Below are positions 53,891 through 63,648 of a stretch of DNA of 64,000 nt, piece by piece. Made by a program: the position numbers and the translations under genes. Origin of the DNA: Gemmobacter aquatilis (GTDB lineage Bacteria; Pseudomonadota; Alphaproteobacteria; Rhodobacterales; Rhodobacteraceae); NCBI RefSeq assembly GCF_900110025.1, contig NZ_FOCE01000006.1, positions 62,001 to 126,000 of the forward strand, written 5' to 3'. Positions within the stretch are counted from its first letter, which is position 1. Every line of letters starts with the position of its first letter. Below the pieces are notes generated by a model, which was given only the letters and a program-made list of their open reading frames with translations, had not been told where the DNA came from and ran no database searches.

Positions 53891-55858
53891 TCAGCCCCGG
53901 TTCATGCGGTTTTCGATAAGCTCGTCAACCACGCTCGGGTCAGCCAGCGTCGAGATGTCGCCCAGCGCGCCAAAGTCGTTCTCGGCGATCTTGCGCAGGA
54001 TGCGGCGCATGATCTTGCCCGAACGGGTTTTCGGCAGACCCGGCGCCCATTGGATCAGATCGGGCGATGCAATCGGGCCGATCTCGGTGCGGACCCATTT
54101 CACCAGATCCTTGCGCAGATCCTCTGACGGCTCTTCGCCGTTCATCAGGGTAACATAGGCGTAGATGCCCTGCCCCTTGATGTCATGCGGATAGCCGACC
54201 ACGGCAGCCTCGGCCACTTTGGCATGGGCGACGAGCGCTGATTCAACTTCGGCGGTGCCCATGCGGTGACCCGAGACGTTGATCACGTCATCGACGCGGC
54301 CGGTGATCCAGTAATAGCCGTCACGGTCGCGGCGGCAGCCGTCGCCGGTGAAGTAGTAGCCACGATACTGGGCGAAATAGGCTTCCTGGAAGCGGTCATG
54401 GTCGCCCCAGAGCGTGCGCATCTGCCCCGGCCAGCTGTCCGAGATGCACAGCACGCCTTCCGCCTCGGTTTCGTCCTGACGCTTGGCATTCGCCGGGTCC
54501 AGAATGACCGGCTTGACCCCGAAGAACGGCGTGGTGGCCGAGCCCGGCTTGGTGGGCGTGGCGCCCGGCAGCGGGGTGATCATGTGGCCGCCGGTTTCGG
54601 TCTGCCAGAAGGTATCGACGATCGGGCAGCGGCTTTTGCCGACATGCTTGTCATACCAGACCCAGGCTTCGGGGTTGATGGGTTCGCCCACCGAGCCCAG
54701 AACGCGCAGTTTGGACAGATCGTATTTCTCGACCCATTCCGCGCCCATGCCCATCAGGGACCGGATCGCGGTGGGGGCGGTGTAGAACTGCGTCACGCCA
54801 TGCTTTTCGCAGACTTCCCAGAACCGGCCCGCATCCGGGTAGGTCGGCACGCCTTCGAACATGATGGTGGTCGCGCCATTGGCCAGCGGGCCATAGACGA
54901 TATAGCTGTGCCCGGTGACCCAACCCACATCCGCGGTGCACCAGAACACGTCGCCATCCTGATAGTCGAACGTGTATTGATGCGTCATCGCGGCGTAGAC
55001 GAGATAGCCGCCGGTGGTATGCACCACGCCCTTCGGCTTGCCGGTGGAGCCGGAGGTGTACAGGATGAACAGCGGATCTTCGGCATTCATCGGGCGCGGC
55101 GGGCATTCCGGCGACACCATGTCCATCATGGCCAGAACGTCCACATCGCGGCCCTGCACCCAGCTGATCTGGTCGCCGGTGTGCTTGACCACAAGGCAGC
55201 GCACCTTGTCGGAGCAGTGCAGCAGGGCAGCGTCGGTATTCGCCTTCAGCGGCGTGCGGCGGCCACCGCGCGGCGCGGTGTCGGCGGTGATCACCAGCTT
55301 GGCGCCGCAATCATTGATCCGGTTGGCCAGCGCGTCGGGCGAGAAACCGGCGAAAACGATGGAATGGATGGCACCGATCCGGGCGCAGGCCAGCATGGCA
55401 TAGGCGGCTTCCGGGATCATCGGCAGATAGATCACCACGCGGTCACCGCGCATCACGCCCTGCGACAGCAGGACGTTGGCCATGCGGTTCACTTTTTCGG
55501 ACAGCGTCTTGTAGGTGATGTGCAGCGCGGGGGTTTTCGGATCATCGGGTTCGAAGATGATCGCGGTCTGCAGCGCCCGGTCCTTCAGGTGGCGGTCGAT
55601 GCAGTTCACCGAGGCGTTCAGCACGCCGTCTTCGAACCACTTGATCGAGACCTTGCCGAAGGTGAAATCGGTGTTTTTCACCTTGGTATAGGGCTTGATC
55701 CAGTCAAGGCGCTGGCCTTCGCGGCCCCAGAAGGCATCGGGGTCATTGATCGATTCCGAATACATGGCGCGGTATTTGGCCATGTCGGCATGGGTTTTGC
55801 CAAAATCGGCAGGCACCTCACGCACATCGGGCGCAAGTTCGGTGGATTGCTGGTTCAT
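53891..55858 (-). CDS. acs: Acetyl-CoA synthetase
   Basis: This 655-residue AMP-forming ligase activates acetate. It has the ACAS N-terminal domain, [15 protein letters not shown] (about 266-280), the acetate-pocket region with [13 protein letters not shown], the hinge [18 protein letters not shown] and catalytic Lys615 in [11 protein letters not shown], the site of regulatory acetylation. The ATG at 55858 has GGGGAGA upstream. The frame extends upstream into the AT-rich control region, but that part is not coding. It heads the acs-adk unit. Confidence 0.97.
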   Translation of the reverse strand: MNQQSTELAPDVREVPADFGKTHADMAKYRAMYSESINDPDAFWGREGQRLDWIKPYTKVKNTDFTFGKVSIKWFEDGVLNASVNCIDRHLKDRALQTAIIFEPDDPKTPALHITYKTLSEKVNRMANVLLSQGVMRGDRVVIYLPMIPEAAYAMLACARIGAIHSIVFAGFSPDALANRINDCGAKLVITADTAPRGGRRTPLKANTDAALLHCSDKVRCLVVKHTGDQISWVQGRDVDVLAMMDMVSPECPPRPMNAEDPLFILYTSGSTGKPKGVVHTTGGYLVYAAMTHQYTFDYQDGDVFWCTADVGWVTGHSYIVYGPLANGATTIMFEGVPTYPDAGRFWEVCEKHGVTQFYTAPTAIRSLMGMGAEWVEKYDLSKLRVLGSVGEPINPEAWVWYDKHVGKSRCPIVDTFWQTETGGHMITPLPGATPTKPGSATTPFFGVKPVILDPANAKRQDETEAEGVLCISDSWPGQMRTLWGDHDRFQEAYFAQYRGYYFTGDGCRRDRDGYYWITGRVDDVINVSGHRMGTAEVESALVAHAKVAEAAVVGYPHDIKGQGIYAYVTLMNGEEPSEDLRKDLVKWVRTEIGPIASPDLIQWAPGLPKTRSGKIMRRILRKIAENDFGALGDISTLADPSVVDELIENRMNRG

Positions 55859-56181
55859 AGGTCTCTCCCCCTCAGCGAATTCTGAGCGCCCCGCATCTGA
55901 TATGCGCGGCAGTCCGTCCCTGCCATCACTGTAAACGAAGTACACAAAAAAGCGTAACCCTTTTTTCTTATTGATTTTTTCTGTAAATAGTTGACCGATA
56001 TTGCGACCGTTATGTAAATTTTCCGCGTGATCGCGTAAATTTGACATGGATTTTCAAGGTGGTAGGTCTTCACATTGCGCACAAGATCCCGGCACCGCGC
56101 CCACGCCGCGCTTTCTTTGCAGTCGCAGCATGATTTCACGCAGCGTCACCTCACCCCGGAAACCCGCCGCAGGCGATTCGT
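55859..56181. promoter_or_regulatory. Gene-free AT-rich acs control region with four spaced GTAAA repeats
   Basis: This 323 bp stretch between acs and the SulP gene has no convincing gene. Positions 55920-56050 are strikingly AT-rich for this genome. GTAAA occurs at 55931, 55983, 56014 and 56035, spaced 52, 31 and 21 bp, all close to whole helical turns (about 10.5 bp). The last two are embedded in AAATTTAC on the acs strand. The element CGCG-TGAT-CGCG lies between them. This looks like binding sites for one protein on one face of the DNA. The rest of the stretch (56050-56181) shows nothing recognisable. Confidence 0.55.
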
Positions 56182-57846
56182 TCAGGACTGATTCGCCGCC
56201 CTGGACACGGAGGTGGCGAGCATCTCGCGTACGGCCTCCACATCCGGCAGATAGTGCACCCGAGGCTCGCGCAACCCCTGCGCCAACAGGACGCGGCGCA
56301 GCTCTGCCGTGGTGCCGGTGAACCAGAGCTGCCCCCCCATCCGCGCCACCTTGCGCGCCAGCAGATCGAAGCTGTGCGCACCAGAACTGTCGATCAGCGG
56401 CACGGCGGTAAAATCGACGACAAAGGCGCGCGGGCGGTCGGCGATGCGTTCCAGCGCGCCGCCAAGCTGGGCCGCGGCGCCAAAGAAGAACGGGCCGGAC
56501 AGCCGGTAGACCACCAGATCGCCCTGATGCGGATCGGTCGGGTGTTCTTCTGCCGGGCGCACCATCGCGGCATCGGACATGCGCTTGATGAACACGATCC
56601 CGCCCAGCGCGAAGCCCACCACGATGCCTTCGGACAGATCGCGGAACACCACAAGCAGGAAGGTGGCCAGCACCACCACCGCATCCGCGCGCGAACTGCG
56701 GATCAGCGCCCAAAGCTCGTGCCGTTCGGCCATGTTCCAGGCGACGGCGGCCAGCAGCCCGGCCAGTGCCGCCAGCGGGATATAGGCGGCCAGCGGGGCG
56801 GCGATCAGCAAGAACAGCAGCAGGAACAGCGCGTGCAGCATCCCCGACACCGGCCCATGCGAGCCTGCGCGCACATTGGTTGCCGTGCGCGCGATGGTGC
56901 CGGTGACGCAGAACCCGCCGAACAGCCCCGCGCCGATATTGGCGATGCCCTGCGCCACCAGTTCGGCGTTGGAGCGGTGCTGCCGCCCGCTCATCCCATC
57001 CGCCACCACGGCGGACAGCAGCGACTCGATGGCGCCCAGCAGGGTAAAGCTGGCGGCCCAGGGCAGCGCGTCCAGCAGCGCCTGCGCATCCAGCGGCGGC
57101 AGGGCGGGCAGCGGCAGCACGCGCGGCAGCGCCCCGAAGCGGGTGCCGATGGTTTCAACCGGCAGGCCAAGGGCGGCAATCAGGCTCATCGCCGCCACCG
57201 CGATCAGCATCCCCGGCCAGCGGGGTGCGAAACGCTTCACCGCCTCGATCACCGCAATGGTGCCAAGGCTGATCGCCACCGCCGCTGGCGTGATGGTATC
57301 CGCCGCCGCCGCCAGCGCGCGCAGCTTTTCAACCAGCGGGCCGGGTTCGGGCGCGGCAAGGGTCAGGCCCAGCAGATCCTTGATCTGGCTGGCGAAAATG
57401 ATCACCGCGATGCCCGAGGTAAAGGCAACTGTGACCGGATAGGGGATGTAACGGATATAGCTGCCCAGCCGCAGCGCACCGACCGCGATCAGCATCAGAC
57501 CCGACAGAAGAGTGGCCAGAATCAGCCCCTCGATGCCGATCTGGGCGACACAGGCCGAGACAAGAACGATGAAGGCACCCGCTGGCCCCCCGATCTGATA
57601 GCGCGAGCCGCCCAGCATCGACACCAGAAACCCGCCGACGATCGCGGTGAACAGGCCACGCTCTGGCCCGACACCCGAGGCGATGGCAATAGCCATCGAC
57701 AACGGCAGCGCCACGATGGCCACCGTCAGCCCCGCAATCGCGTCCTGTTGCAGGGCACGCGGGCCATAGCCTTCGCGCAGAACCGTCACGAGTTTCGGCA
57801 GAAACGGGCTTGCAGCTGCGTCGTCGCGGGGGGTTGTATGAGACAT
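56182..57846 (-). CDS. SulP-family anion transporter with STAS domain
   Basis: This 554-residue protein has 10-14 membrane helices with the SulP segments AGLTVAIVALPLSMAIAIASGVGP (core ALPLSMAIAIASG) and GGFCVTGTIARTATNVRAG (core GTIARTATN), then a C-terminal cytoplasmic STAS domain (about 440-550) with VDFTAVPLIDSSGAHS. SulP proteins carry sulfate, bicarbonate or dicarboxylates; the substrate is unknown. The ATG at 57846 is chosen because residues upstream do not match the family. It is divergent from a small oxidase-like gene, 77 bp apart. Confidence 0.9.
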   Translation of the reverse strand: MSHTTPRDDAAASPFLPKLVTVLREGYGPRALQQDAIAGLTVAIVALPLSMAIAIASGVGPERGLFTAIVGGFLVSMLGGSRYQIGGPAGAFIVLVSACVAQIGIEGLILATLLSGLMLIAVGALRLGSYIRYIPYPVTVAFTSGIAVIIFASQIKDLLGLTLAAPEPGPLVEKLRALAAAADTITPAAVAISLGTIAVIEAVKRFAPRWPGMLIAVAAMSLIAALGLPVETIGTRFGALPRVLPLPALPPLDAQALLDALPWAASFTLLGAIESLLSAVVADGMSGRQHRSNAELVAQGIANIGAGLFGGFCVTGTIARTATNVRAGSHGPVSGMLHALFLLLFLLIAAPLAAYIPLAALAGLLAAVAWNMAERHELWALIRSSRADAVVVLATFLLVVFRDLSEGIVVGFALGGIVFIKRMSDAAMVRPAEEHPTDPHQGDLVVYRLSGPFFFGAAAQLGGALERIADRPRAFVVDFTAVPLIDSSGAHSFDLLARKVARMGGQLWFTGTTAELRRVLLAQGLREPRVHYLPDVEAVREMLATSVSRAANQS

Positions 57847-57923
57847 GCGGCGCCTGTAGCGATTATTGTTATTGCCGCCAGCAAACGCCTGCGCCCCTGC
57901 CCTGTCAACCGCCGCGAGGCCGC

Positions 57924-58424
57924 ATGACCACCCGCCCAGACCCCGTTCAACCCGCCGATGCCGAAGCGCTGACCCTGGCGCGCGATCTGCTGCAGTCCGC
58001 GCGCCATGCTGCATTGGCGGTGATCGACCCCGAAACCGGCACGCCCGGCATCAGCCGCATCGCCTTTGGCCTTGATCCGCAGGGCTGCCCGCTGACGCTT
58101 GTATCCGCGCTGGCCGCACATCGCGCCGCCTTGGCCGCGCAGCCCGCTGCGGCGGTGATGGTGGGCGAGCCGGGGGAAAAGGGCGATCCGCTGACCCATC
58201 CGCGCCTGATGATCCGCGTCATGGCTGAATTTGTGGACCGCAGCGCGCCGGATCATGCGGCGATCCGCGACCATTGGCTGACCGATCATCCGAAGGCCAA
58301 GCTTTACGTCGATTTCGCCGATTTCAGCTTTGTGCGGCTGCGCCCGGTTTCGGCGCTGCTGAATGGCGGCTTTGCCCGGGCTTACCGGCTGTCGCCCGAA
58401 GATCTGGTCCCTGCGCCAAACTGA
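57924..58424 (+). CDS. Pyridoxamine 5'-phosphate oxidase-like flavin-binding split-barrel protein (HugZ-like)
   Basis: This 166-residue protein has the split-barrel pattern ARDLLQSARHAALAVIDPETGTPGISRIAF followed by LVSALAAHRAALAAQPAAAVMVGEPGEKGDPLTHPRLMIR, seen in full in the frame and typical of the small PNPOx-like proteins related to HugZ (heme-degradation) and DUF2470-free forms. It probably binds FMN or heme and acts on a small redox substrate. The start at 57924 avoids a basic N-terminal extension in an upstream frame. It ends in a terminator shared with the convergent beta-helix gene. Confidence 0.75.
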   Translation: MTTRPDPVQPADAEALTLARDLLQSARHAALAVIDPETGTPGISRIAFGLDPQGCPLTLVSALAAHRAALAAQPAAAVMVGEPGEKGDPLTHPRLMIRVMAEFVDRSAPDHAAIRDHWLTDHPKAKLYVDFADFSFVRLRPVSALLNGGFARAYRLSPEDLVPAPN

Positions 58425-58450
58425 AACGGGCGCCTTTGGGGGCGCCCGTT
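58425..58450. terminator. Bidirectional terminator between convergent genes
   Basis: AACGGGCGCC (58425-58434) pairs perfectly with GGCGCCCGTT (58441-58450) around TTTGGG. It occupies most of the 34 bp gap between two convergent genes and should serve both. Confidence 0.75.
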
Positions 58451-58458
58451 CCAGCCAC

Positions 58459-60744
58459 TTACGCCGGGGTATCGGATCGCAGGGTTACCTGCACCTTGCC
58501 CTTCAGCGGCTCTGGCCATTTCAGGGAGATTTTGTCCTCACCAGCGCCCTGCGCCACCTCGGCATAGGGCGTGGCATAGGTCACCGCATTGCCATTGTTG
58601 CGCAGCGGCCCCTCGGCCACGACCGAGGCCACCGTCAGCGCCTGCCCGCCGAAGGGCAGATAGGCGCCGCCATCCACCGTCCAGGTTGCCGCCGTGCTAC
58701 TTTGGTTGTGCTCCAGCGTCAGCGGATTCATGGTGATCTGGGTGACACCGTTGAACGTGTTGCCGTCAAACACCACGTTGCGCGCGCGGCTGTGATCCAG
58801 ACCCGCCTGCGAGGTATCCACCTTCTCCACCCGATCAATCGAGGTGTTGACGGTGCGGAACACATTGCCGGTGACCGACAACCCGTTAATGAAATGCCCC
58901 GGCCCGCGCGGCTTGATCACCAGCCAGCGGAAGGCGGGCGCCACATCGTTGACTGTGAAGATGCCGCCCGTCACCGTCAGAGCGCCGAAGCTGAATTCGC
59001 CATCGAATCCCGGCTCGGGGTCATGTTCATTCGTCCATTCGATCCAGCAATTGTCGATGTAATTGCCGGTGAAGATGGTTTTGCAGTTGGTGTTGGTGAT
59101 CACCACCCCCGCCTGCCGCAACCCGTCGGTCTGATCATCGCCCTGAAAGAAGTGGTTGCCGATGAACATGTTGCCATTGCCCCCCATCACTGCGAAATGC
59201 GCGAAACGCACCACACGGTTGTCGCGCAGCTTCAGGTCGTTGGCGTTGGAATTCATGGCGATGGTCGTGCGGTTCTGCGCGGGCAGCTCCTGCTCGTTCG
59301 ACAGGAACTGACACTGATCAACGATCATCCCCTGACAGCCAGAGCCTATCGAGGTGATGCCGCGATCCTTCGGCCCCGAGAAGACGCAATCTGCGATGCG
59401 GAAGGTCAACCCCGAGGTCGGCAGCAGGATCGCGCTGGCCCGGCCCGCGCAGTTGAAGTCGAGATCGGTCAGCTCGAACCGCGCCAGATAGTCGAAGCCC
59501 GAGAAGTCGAGCATGTATTTGTAGCGCCGGAACGTGAAGGTGCGCGTGCCCGCCGCCGCCCAGAGCGGCGCGCTCAACGTTACGGTGCCTGCACCGACAT
59601 TCTTGGCGCGCACATAAACCTCGCGCCCGACCCCGGTGCCGCTGACCCGCGACCCGACCGGGATATTGGCGACATTGGCGACATTGGTGAGCGTGGTCGC
59701 GTTGTTGGTGCTGTAGGAGGCAATCGAGGTCACCTCGATGGTGTCCCAGGCCGCCGAATTGCCGGCATTGATCTGACCATTGGTCAGCACCCGGCGGCTT
59801 GACAGGCTGGTCAGACCAGACAGCGCGGCCACGTCAATCGGTGCCGAAAGCTGCACACTGCGGCCCGACAGGTCGAACACCACATGATCGGTGAAATAGA
59901 ACAGCGTCTGCAGGCCGCGACGGAACCCCTCCAGCTCGCCACCAAAAGCGGCGGCATAGGTGTTCAGGTCATAGTTGCGCGTGCAGGTCAGCCGGGCGCC
60001 TGCGGGCATCGACACAGTGCCTTCAAACCGCACCGCATTGTCGAAGGTGAAACTGGAGGCGAGCCGATAGGTGCCATCCGACACCAGCACCGTGCGCCCG
60101 TTGGCCGCATCGTCCGCCGCCGCAAAAGCCGCACTGTCATCGGTCGAGCCATTGCCCAAGGCGCCATAGTCACGCACATCGACCACATCCAGCATCTTGC
60201 GGTGAAAAACCTCGGTCACATCCTCGATCACCAGATCGTCGATGCGCACCACCCCGCCATTCGCCCCGGTCAGATCCAGCCCGAAATGGCCATAGACCGG
60301 CTCGATCCCCCAGACCATATCCACACCCTGCCGGTTGCCCGACCCGATGATCGCGCTCACCGTCACCACCTGCCCATAGCTGGTCAGCGGGGTGGATGGC
60401 CCGGTCAGCGGCACGCTGACCGCCGCGCCATTGGCGCGCGCCGCGTAGGCGGCGATGCGCACAGACGGCAGGCTGCCCGCCACCGCCTTGATCCGCGCGG
60501 TGACCCGCAGATACAGGCCCGGCCGGATCGGCGTTTGCCCCATGTAACGCAGCCGCTGGGTGCTGTCGGTCTTCTGCAGTTCCAGACAGCCGCCGAAATC
60601 CTGATCGGCGGGCACCAGCGCCGCATTGGGCTGGCCCGCATAGGTGGCCGATCCCGGTGTGCCATCTGCGCGCGACCATTGCCCCAACCCCGCCGAAAAC
60701 GGCGGCGGCATCAGCACCAGACCATCGGTAATCGCCATGTTCAT
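58459..60744 (-). CDS. Large right-handed beta-helix protein (pectate-lyase-3 / tail-spike-like)
   Basis: This 761-residue protein has an N-terminal carbohydrate-binding-like beta-sandwich (about 1-175), then VRDYGALGNGSTDDSAAF (about 190-207), the signature of the pectate lyase 3 superfamily, and a long parallel beta-helix with repeated N-x-F/I turns (GNYIDN, DGNTFNG, GNVFRT). There is no signal peptide, so it is not secreted by Sec. It resembles phage tail spikes and the head spikes of gene transfer agents. No phage genes are near. The start at 60744 follows AGGAA. Divergent from the CHAD gene. Confidence 0.72.
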   Translation of the reverse strand: MNMAITDGLVLMPPPFSAGLGQWSRADGTPGSATYAGQPNAALVPADQDFGGCLELQKTDSTQRLRYMGQTPIRPGLYLRVTARIKAVAGSLPSVRIAAYAARANGAAVSVPLTGPSTPLTSYGQVVTVSAIIGSGNRQGVDMVWGIEPVYGHFGLDLTGANGGVVRIDDLVIEDVTEVFHRKMLDVVDVRDYGALGNGSTDDSAAFAAADDAANGRTVLVSDGTYRLASSFTFDNAVRFEGTVSMPAGARLTCTRNYDLNTYAAAFGGELEGFRRGLQTLFYFTDHVVFDLSGRSVQLSAPIDVAALSGLTSLSSRRVLTNGQINAGNSAAWDTIEVTSIASYSTNNATTLTNVANVANIPVGSRVSGTGVGREVYVRAKNVGAGTVTLSAPLWAAAGTRTFTFRRYKYMLDFSGFDYLARFELTDLDFNCAGRASAILLPTSGLTFRIADCVFSGPKDRGITSIGSGCQGMIVDQCQFLSNEQELPAQNRTTIAMNSNANDLKLRDNRVVRFAHFAVMGGNGNMFIGNHFFQGDDQTDGLRQAGVVITNTNCKTIFTGNYIDNCWIEWTNEHDPEPGFDGEFSFGALTVTGGIFTVNDVAPAFRWLVIKPRGPGHFINGLSVTGNVFRTVNTSIDRVEKVDTSQAGLDHSRARNVVFDGNTFNGVTQITMNPLTLEHNQSSTAATWTVDGGAYLPFGGQALTVASVVAEGPLRNNGNAVTYATPYAEVAQGAGEDKISLKWPEPLKGKVQVTLRSDTPA

Positions 60745-60966
60745 CTGTGGGTTCCTCGCCTCGTTGCACCGTCGGCGCATCACGCGCCTTGTGCCCAGAC
60801 GAGTAGCAACGCAAGATTAAGGCCTTCCCGGCCCGGCGCGCGCTGCCTTGCCCCGCCGCGCAACACCTTACGCGGGGGGCATGTGTCACATCGGCGTCAT
60901 GGAACCGTTACGCATAAGGTATAGTGGGTCACGCGATCCCGGCAAGCCCGCCACACCGGAGCCCCC

Positions 60967-61842
60967 ATGTCCTACCGTTTCGAGCTGCGCGATGTCTCCC
61001 TTACCGAGTCGCTGCGCCGCATCGCCCGCGCCGAACTCGCGCCCATCACCACCCATCTTGGCCAGCCCGATCTGGCGCCCGCCACGGTGCATGACATCCG
61101 CAAACGGGTAAAGAAAACCCGGGCACTGCTGCGGCTGGTGCGGCAGGGGATGCGGGATGTGCAGGCGGGCGAAAATGTGATCCTGCGCGATGCGGCGCGG
61201 GCGCTGGCCGGTCAGCGCGACGGCGCCGTGCGGCTGGCCACCTTCGACCGGCTGATGGCGGGTGAATCCGGCGCGGCCACCCTTGCGCTGCGCGCCCATC
61301 TTGCGGCCGAGGCGGCGATGCCCGCCCCGCCGCCGCCCGATCTGCACGCCGTCTTTGCCGATCTGGCGCTGCGGCTGGAAAGCTGGCAGGTCGAAGGCGG
61401 TGAGCGGCGCATCCTTGCCGCAGGCCTTGCCGAAACCCGCGCCCGTGCGCGCGAGGCGATGCGCACCGCCCGCGATGCCCCCACCGACGAGGCGCTGCAT
61501 GACTGGCGCAAACGCGCCAAGGATCACTGGTATCAGGCCCGCCTGTTCGCCCCGGTCTGGCCCGAGATGATGCGCCCCGTGGTGACCGAGGCCGACCGTC
61601 TGGGCGAGGCGCTTGGCGATCACCATGATCTGGCGGTGCTGCTGGCCCATGTGGCCGCCCTGCCCGAGGATGTCGCCCGCCCCGAGGCGCGCGAGCTTCT
61701 GGCCGCTGCCGTGCGTGACGCCCAGACCGCCATCGAATCCTCGGCCTTCGCGCTTGGCGCCCGGCTGTTCGCGGGCAACCCCGAGGAAATGGCCGATCTC
61801 TGGCTCAAATGGTGGAAGATCTGGCGCGCCCAGATCGGCTGA
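60967..61842 (+). CDS. CHAD-domain protein
   Basis: This 291-residue, all-helical protein has the conserved histidines and basic residues of the CHAD domain: VHDIRKRVKKTRALLRLVR (core HDIRKRVKKTR, about 42-52) in the first half and LHDWRKRAKDHWYQARLF (core HDWRKRAKDHWY, about 178-189) in the second. CHAD domains bind inorganic polyphosphate and are often associated with granules. No polyphosphate kinase is nearby. It is divergent from the beta-helix gene. Confidence 0.88.
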   Translation: MSYRFELRDVSLTESLRRIARAELAPITTHLGQPDLAPATVHDIRKRVKKTRALLRLVRQGMRDVQAGENVILRDAARALAGQRDGAVRLATFDRLMAGESGAATLALRAHLAAEAAMPAPPPPDLHAVFADLALRLESWQVEGGERRILAAGLAETRARAREAMRTARDAPTDEALHDWRKRAKDHWYQARLFAPVWPEMMRPVVTEADRLGEALGDHHDLAVLLAHVAALPEDVARPEARELLAAAVRDAQTAIESSAFALGARLFAGNPEEMADLWLKWWKIWRAQIG

Positions 61843-61867
61843 CGTTGCCAACCCGGCGCAACGCCTC

Positions 61868-61889
61868 CCCTCCCCCTGCAGGGGGAGGG
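61868..61889. repeat. GC-rich palindrome (dispersed-repeat-like) between convergent genes
   Basis: CCCTCCCCCTG and CAGGGGGAGGG form a perfect 22-bp palindrome, followed by a GGGGG-TTTTG-CCCCC hairpin up to 61913. Such CCCTCCCC/GGGGAGGG units are common intergenic repeats in Rhodobacteraceae and here lie between the CHAD gene and lysS. It likely doubles as terminator; only one copy is seen in this window. Confidence 0.55.
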
Positions 61890-61917
61890 TCAGAGAGGGG
61901 GTTTTGCCCCCTGAACG

Positions 61918-63510
61918 TCAGGAGACCAGTTCGCCCGCCAGCGCCCGGTCGATCAGCGCAATGGTTTCCGTCGCGCCATAAAGGGCGATGAACCCGCCGA
62001 AGCGCGGGCCGTCAGACGCGCCCAGCAGTACCTCATACAGGGCCTTGAACCAGTCGCGCAGCGGCTCGAACCCGTGATCCTTGCCGACGGCGAAGACCAT
62101 GGATTGCAGCGCCTCGTCGTCCAGCCCGCCATCCCAGACCGCCAGCCGCGCCCGCAGATCCTCGATCGCCGCGCGCTCCATGTCGGAGGGCAGGCGGAAG
62201 CTGCGGGTCGGCGCGATTCTGTCGGCGAAATAGCGCACTGCAAAGCCCGCCGCCGCGTCCAGATCCGGGTTCGCCTCGGGCGAGGCATCGGGTGCATAGC
62301 GCTTGATGAAGCCCCACAGCCCCTTGGCATCCTTGGCCCCGGCCACCGAAGCAAGGTTGAGCAGCATCGAGAACGGCACCACCATATGGCTGGCCGGCGG
62401 GTTGCCGCCATGGATGTGCCAGACCGGGTTGTTCACCTGCTGATCCACATCCTGCGTCGGATAGGCGCGCAATTGCTGGTGATATTCATCCACCGCGCGC
62501 GGGATCACGTCGAAATGCATCCGCTTGGCCGTTTTCGGCTTCTGATACATGAAATAGCTCAGGCTTTCGGCGGAGGCATAGGTCAGCCATTCGTCGATGG
62601 TCAGCCCGTTGCCCTTGGATTTGGAGATTTTCTGGCCAGTTTCATCCAGGAACAGCTCGTAGGTCATATGCTCCGGCTTCCGCCCGCCCAGCACTTCGCA
62701 GATCCCGTCATAGATCGGCGTGTTGGTCGAATGGTCCTTGCCATACATCTCGAAATCGACACCCAGCGCGGCCCAGCGCGCGCCGAAATCAGGCTTCCAT
62801 TGCAGCTTCACATGGCCGCCCGTCACCGGCAGCGTCCATTCCCGCCCGTCTTCGTCGTCAAAGGTGATGGTGTGGTTCACCGGATCGACGTTCTTCATCG
62901 GCACATACAGCACCCGCCCGGTTTCCGGGTGGATCGGCAGGAAGCAGCTATAGGTCTGCTGGCGCTCCTCGCGCAGCGATTTCAGCATGATCGCCATGAT
63001 CGCGTCATAACGCTCGGTCGCCAGTTTCAGCGTGTCGTCGAACTGGCCGGAACGATAGAACTCGGTCGCCGAGATGAATTCGTATTCAAAGCCGAACGTA
63101 TCCAGAAACCGGCGCAGCATGGCGTTGTTGTGGTGGCCGAAGCTGGCATATTCGCCAAACGGATCCGGCACCGAGGTCAGCGGCTTCTGGATATTGGCGT
63201 GCAGCATGTCCTGGTTCGGCACGTTTTCCGGCACCTTGCGCATGCCGTCCACATCATCCGAGAAACAGATCAGCCGCGTCGGAATGTCGCTGATCACCTC
63301 GAACGCGCGGCGGATCATCGTGGTGCGCGCCACTTCGCCGAAGGTGCCGATATGCGGCAACCCGCTGGGGCCATAGCCGGTTTCAAACAGCACATAGCCC
63401 TTTTCCGGCGCCTTCTTTTCATAGCGTTTGAGGATGCGGCGGGCCTCTTCGAAGGGCCAGGCTTTCGATTTCATTGCGGCGTCACGGAGCGAAGGGCTCG
63501 GGGCAGACAT
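61918..63510 (-). CDS. lysK: Lysyl-tRNA synthetase, class I
   Basis: This 530-residue enzyme charges tRNA-Lys and is of the class I (archaeal) type, typical for most Alphaproteobacteria. It has the HIGH box HIGT (in [15 protein letters not shown], abbreviated to PHIGTF) and the KMSKS loop KISKSKG (about 295-301). The start at 63510 ([10 protein letters not shown]) is chosen because GAGGA lies seven bases before it; other in-frame ATGs are at 63543, 63531 and 63528. It is convergent with the CHAD gene and divergent from the TerB-like gene. Confidence 0.94.
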   Translation of the reverse strand: MSAPSPSLRDAAMKSKAWPFEEARRILKRYEKKAPEKGYVLFETGYGPSGLPHIGTFGEVARTTMIRRAFEVISDIPTRLICFSDDVDGMRKVPENVPNQDMLHANIQKPLTSVPDPFGEYASFGHHNNAMLRRFLDTFGFEYEFISATEFYRSGQFDDTLKLATERYDAIMAIMLKSLREERQQTYSCFLPIHPETGRVLYVPMKNVDPVNHTITFDDEDGREWTLPVTGGHVKLQWKPDFGARWAALGVDFEMYGKDHSTNTPIYDGICEVLGGRKPEHMTYELFLDETGQKISKSKGNGLTIDEWLTYASAESLSYFMYQKPKTAKRMHFDVIPRAVDEYHQQLRAYPTQDVDQQVNNPVWHIHGGNPPASHMVVPFSMLLNLASVAGAKDAKGLWGFIKRYAPDASPEANPDLDAAAGFAVRYFADRIAPTRSFRLPSDMERAAIEDLRARLAVWDGGLDDEALQSMVFAVGKDHGFEPLRDWFKALYEVLLGASDGPRFGGFIALYGATETIALIDRALAGELVS

Positions 63511-63648
63511 CGGCGCATCCTCAGGCATCATCGCGGGCCCCATGCCCGCCGAACCTCCGTCTCCTATTGCCGCCCCCTGCCCGCGTCAATATTCTAAGGG
63601 ACCGCAGACCGCGTGACACCCGCCCTGCAATACCAAAGGAATGGACCC

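Noticed and set aside
54266-55885. Plus-strand open frame of about 540 codons opposite acs
   Set aside because: Antisense to acs, whose motifs are complete; the predicted protein has no known fold.
58459-60744. Prophage or prophage remnant around the beta-helix protein
   Set aside because: No integrase, terminase, capsid, tail or lysis gene is found on either side; neighbours are ordinary chromosomal genes.
62074-63597. Plus-strand open frame of about 500 codons opposite the lysyl-tRNA synthetase
   Set aside because: Shadow of lysK; no Shine-Dalgarno and no domain.
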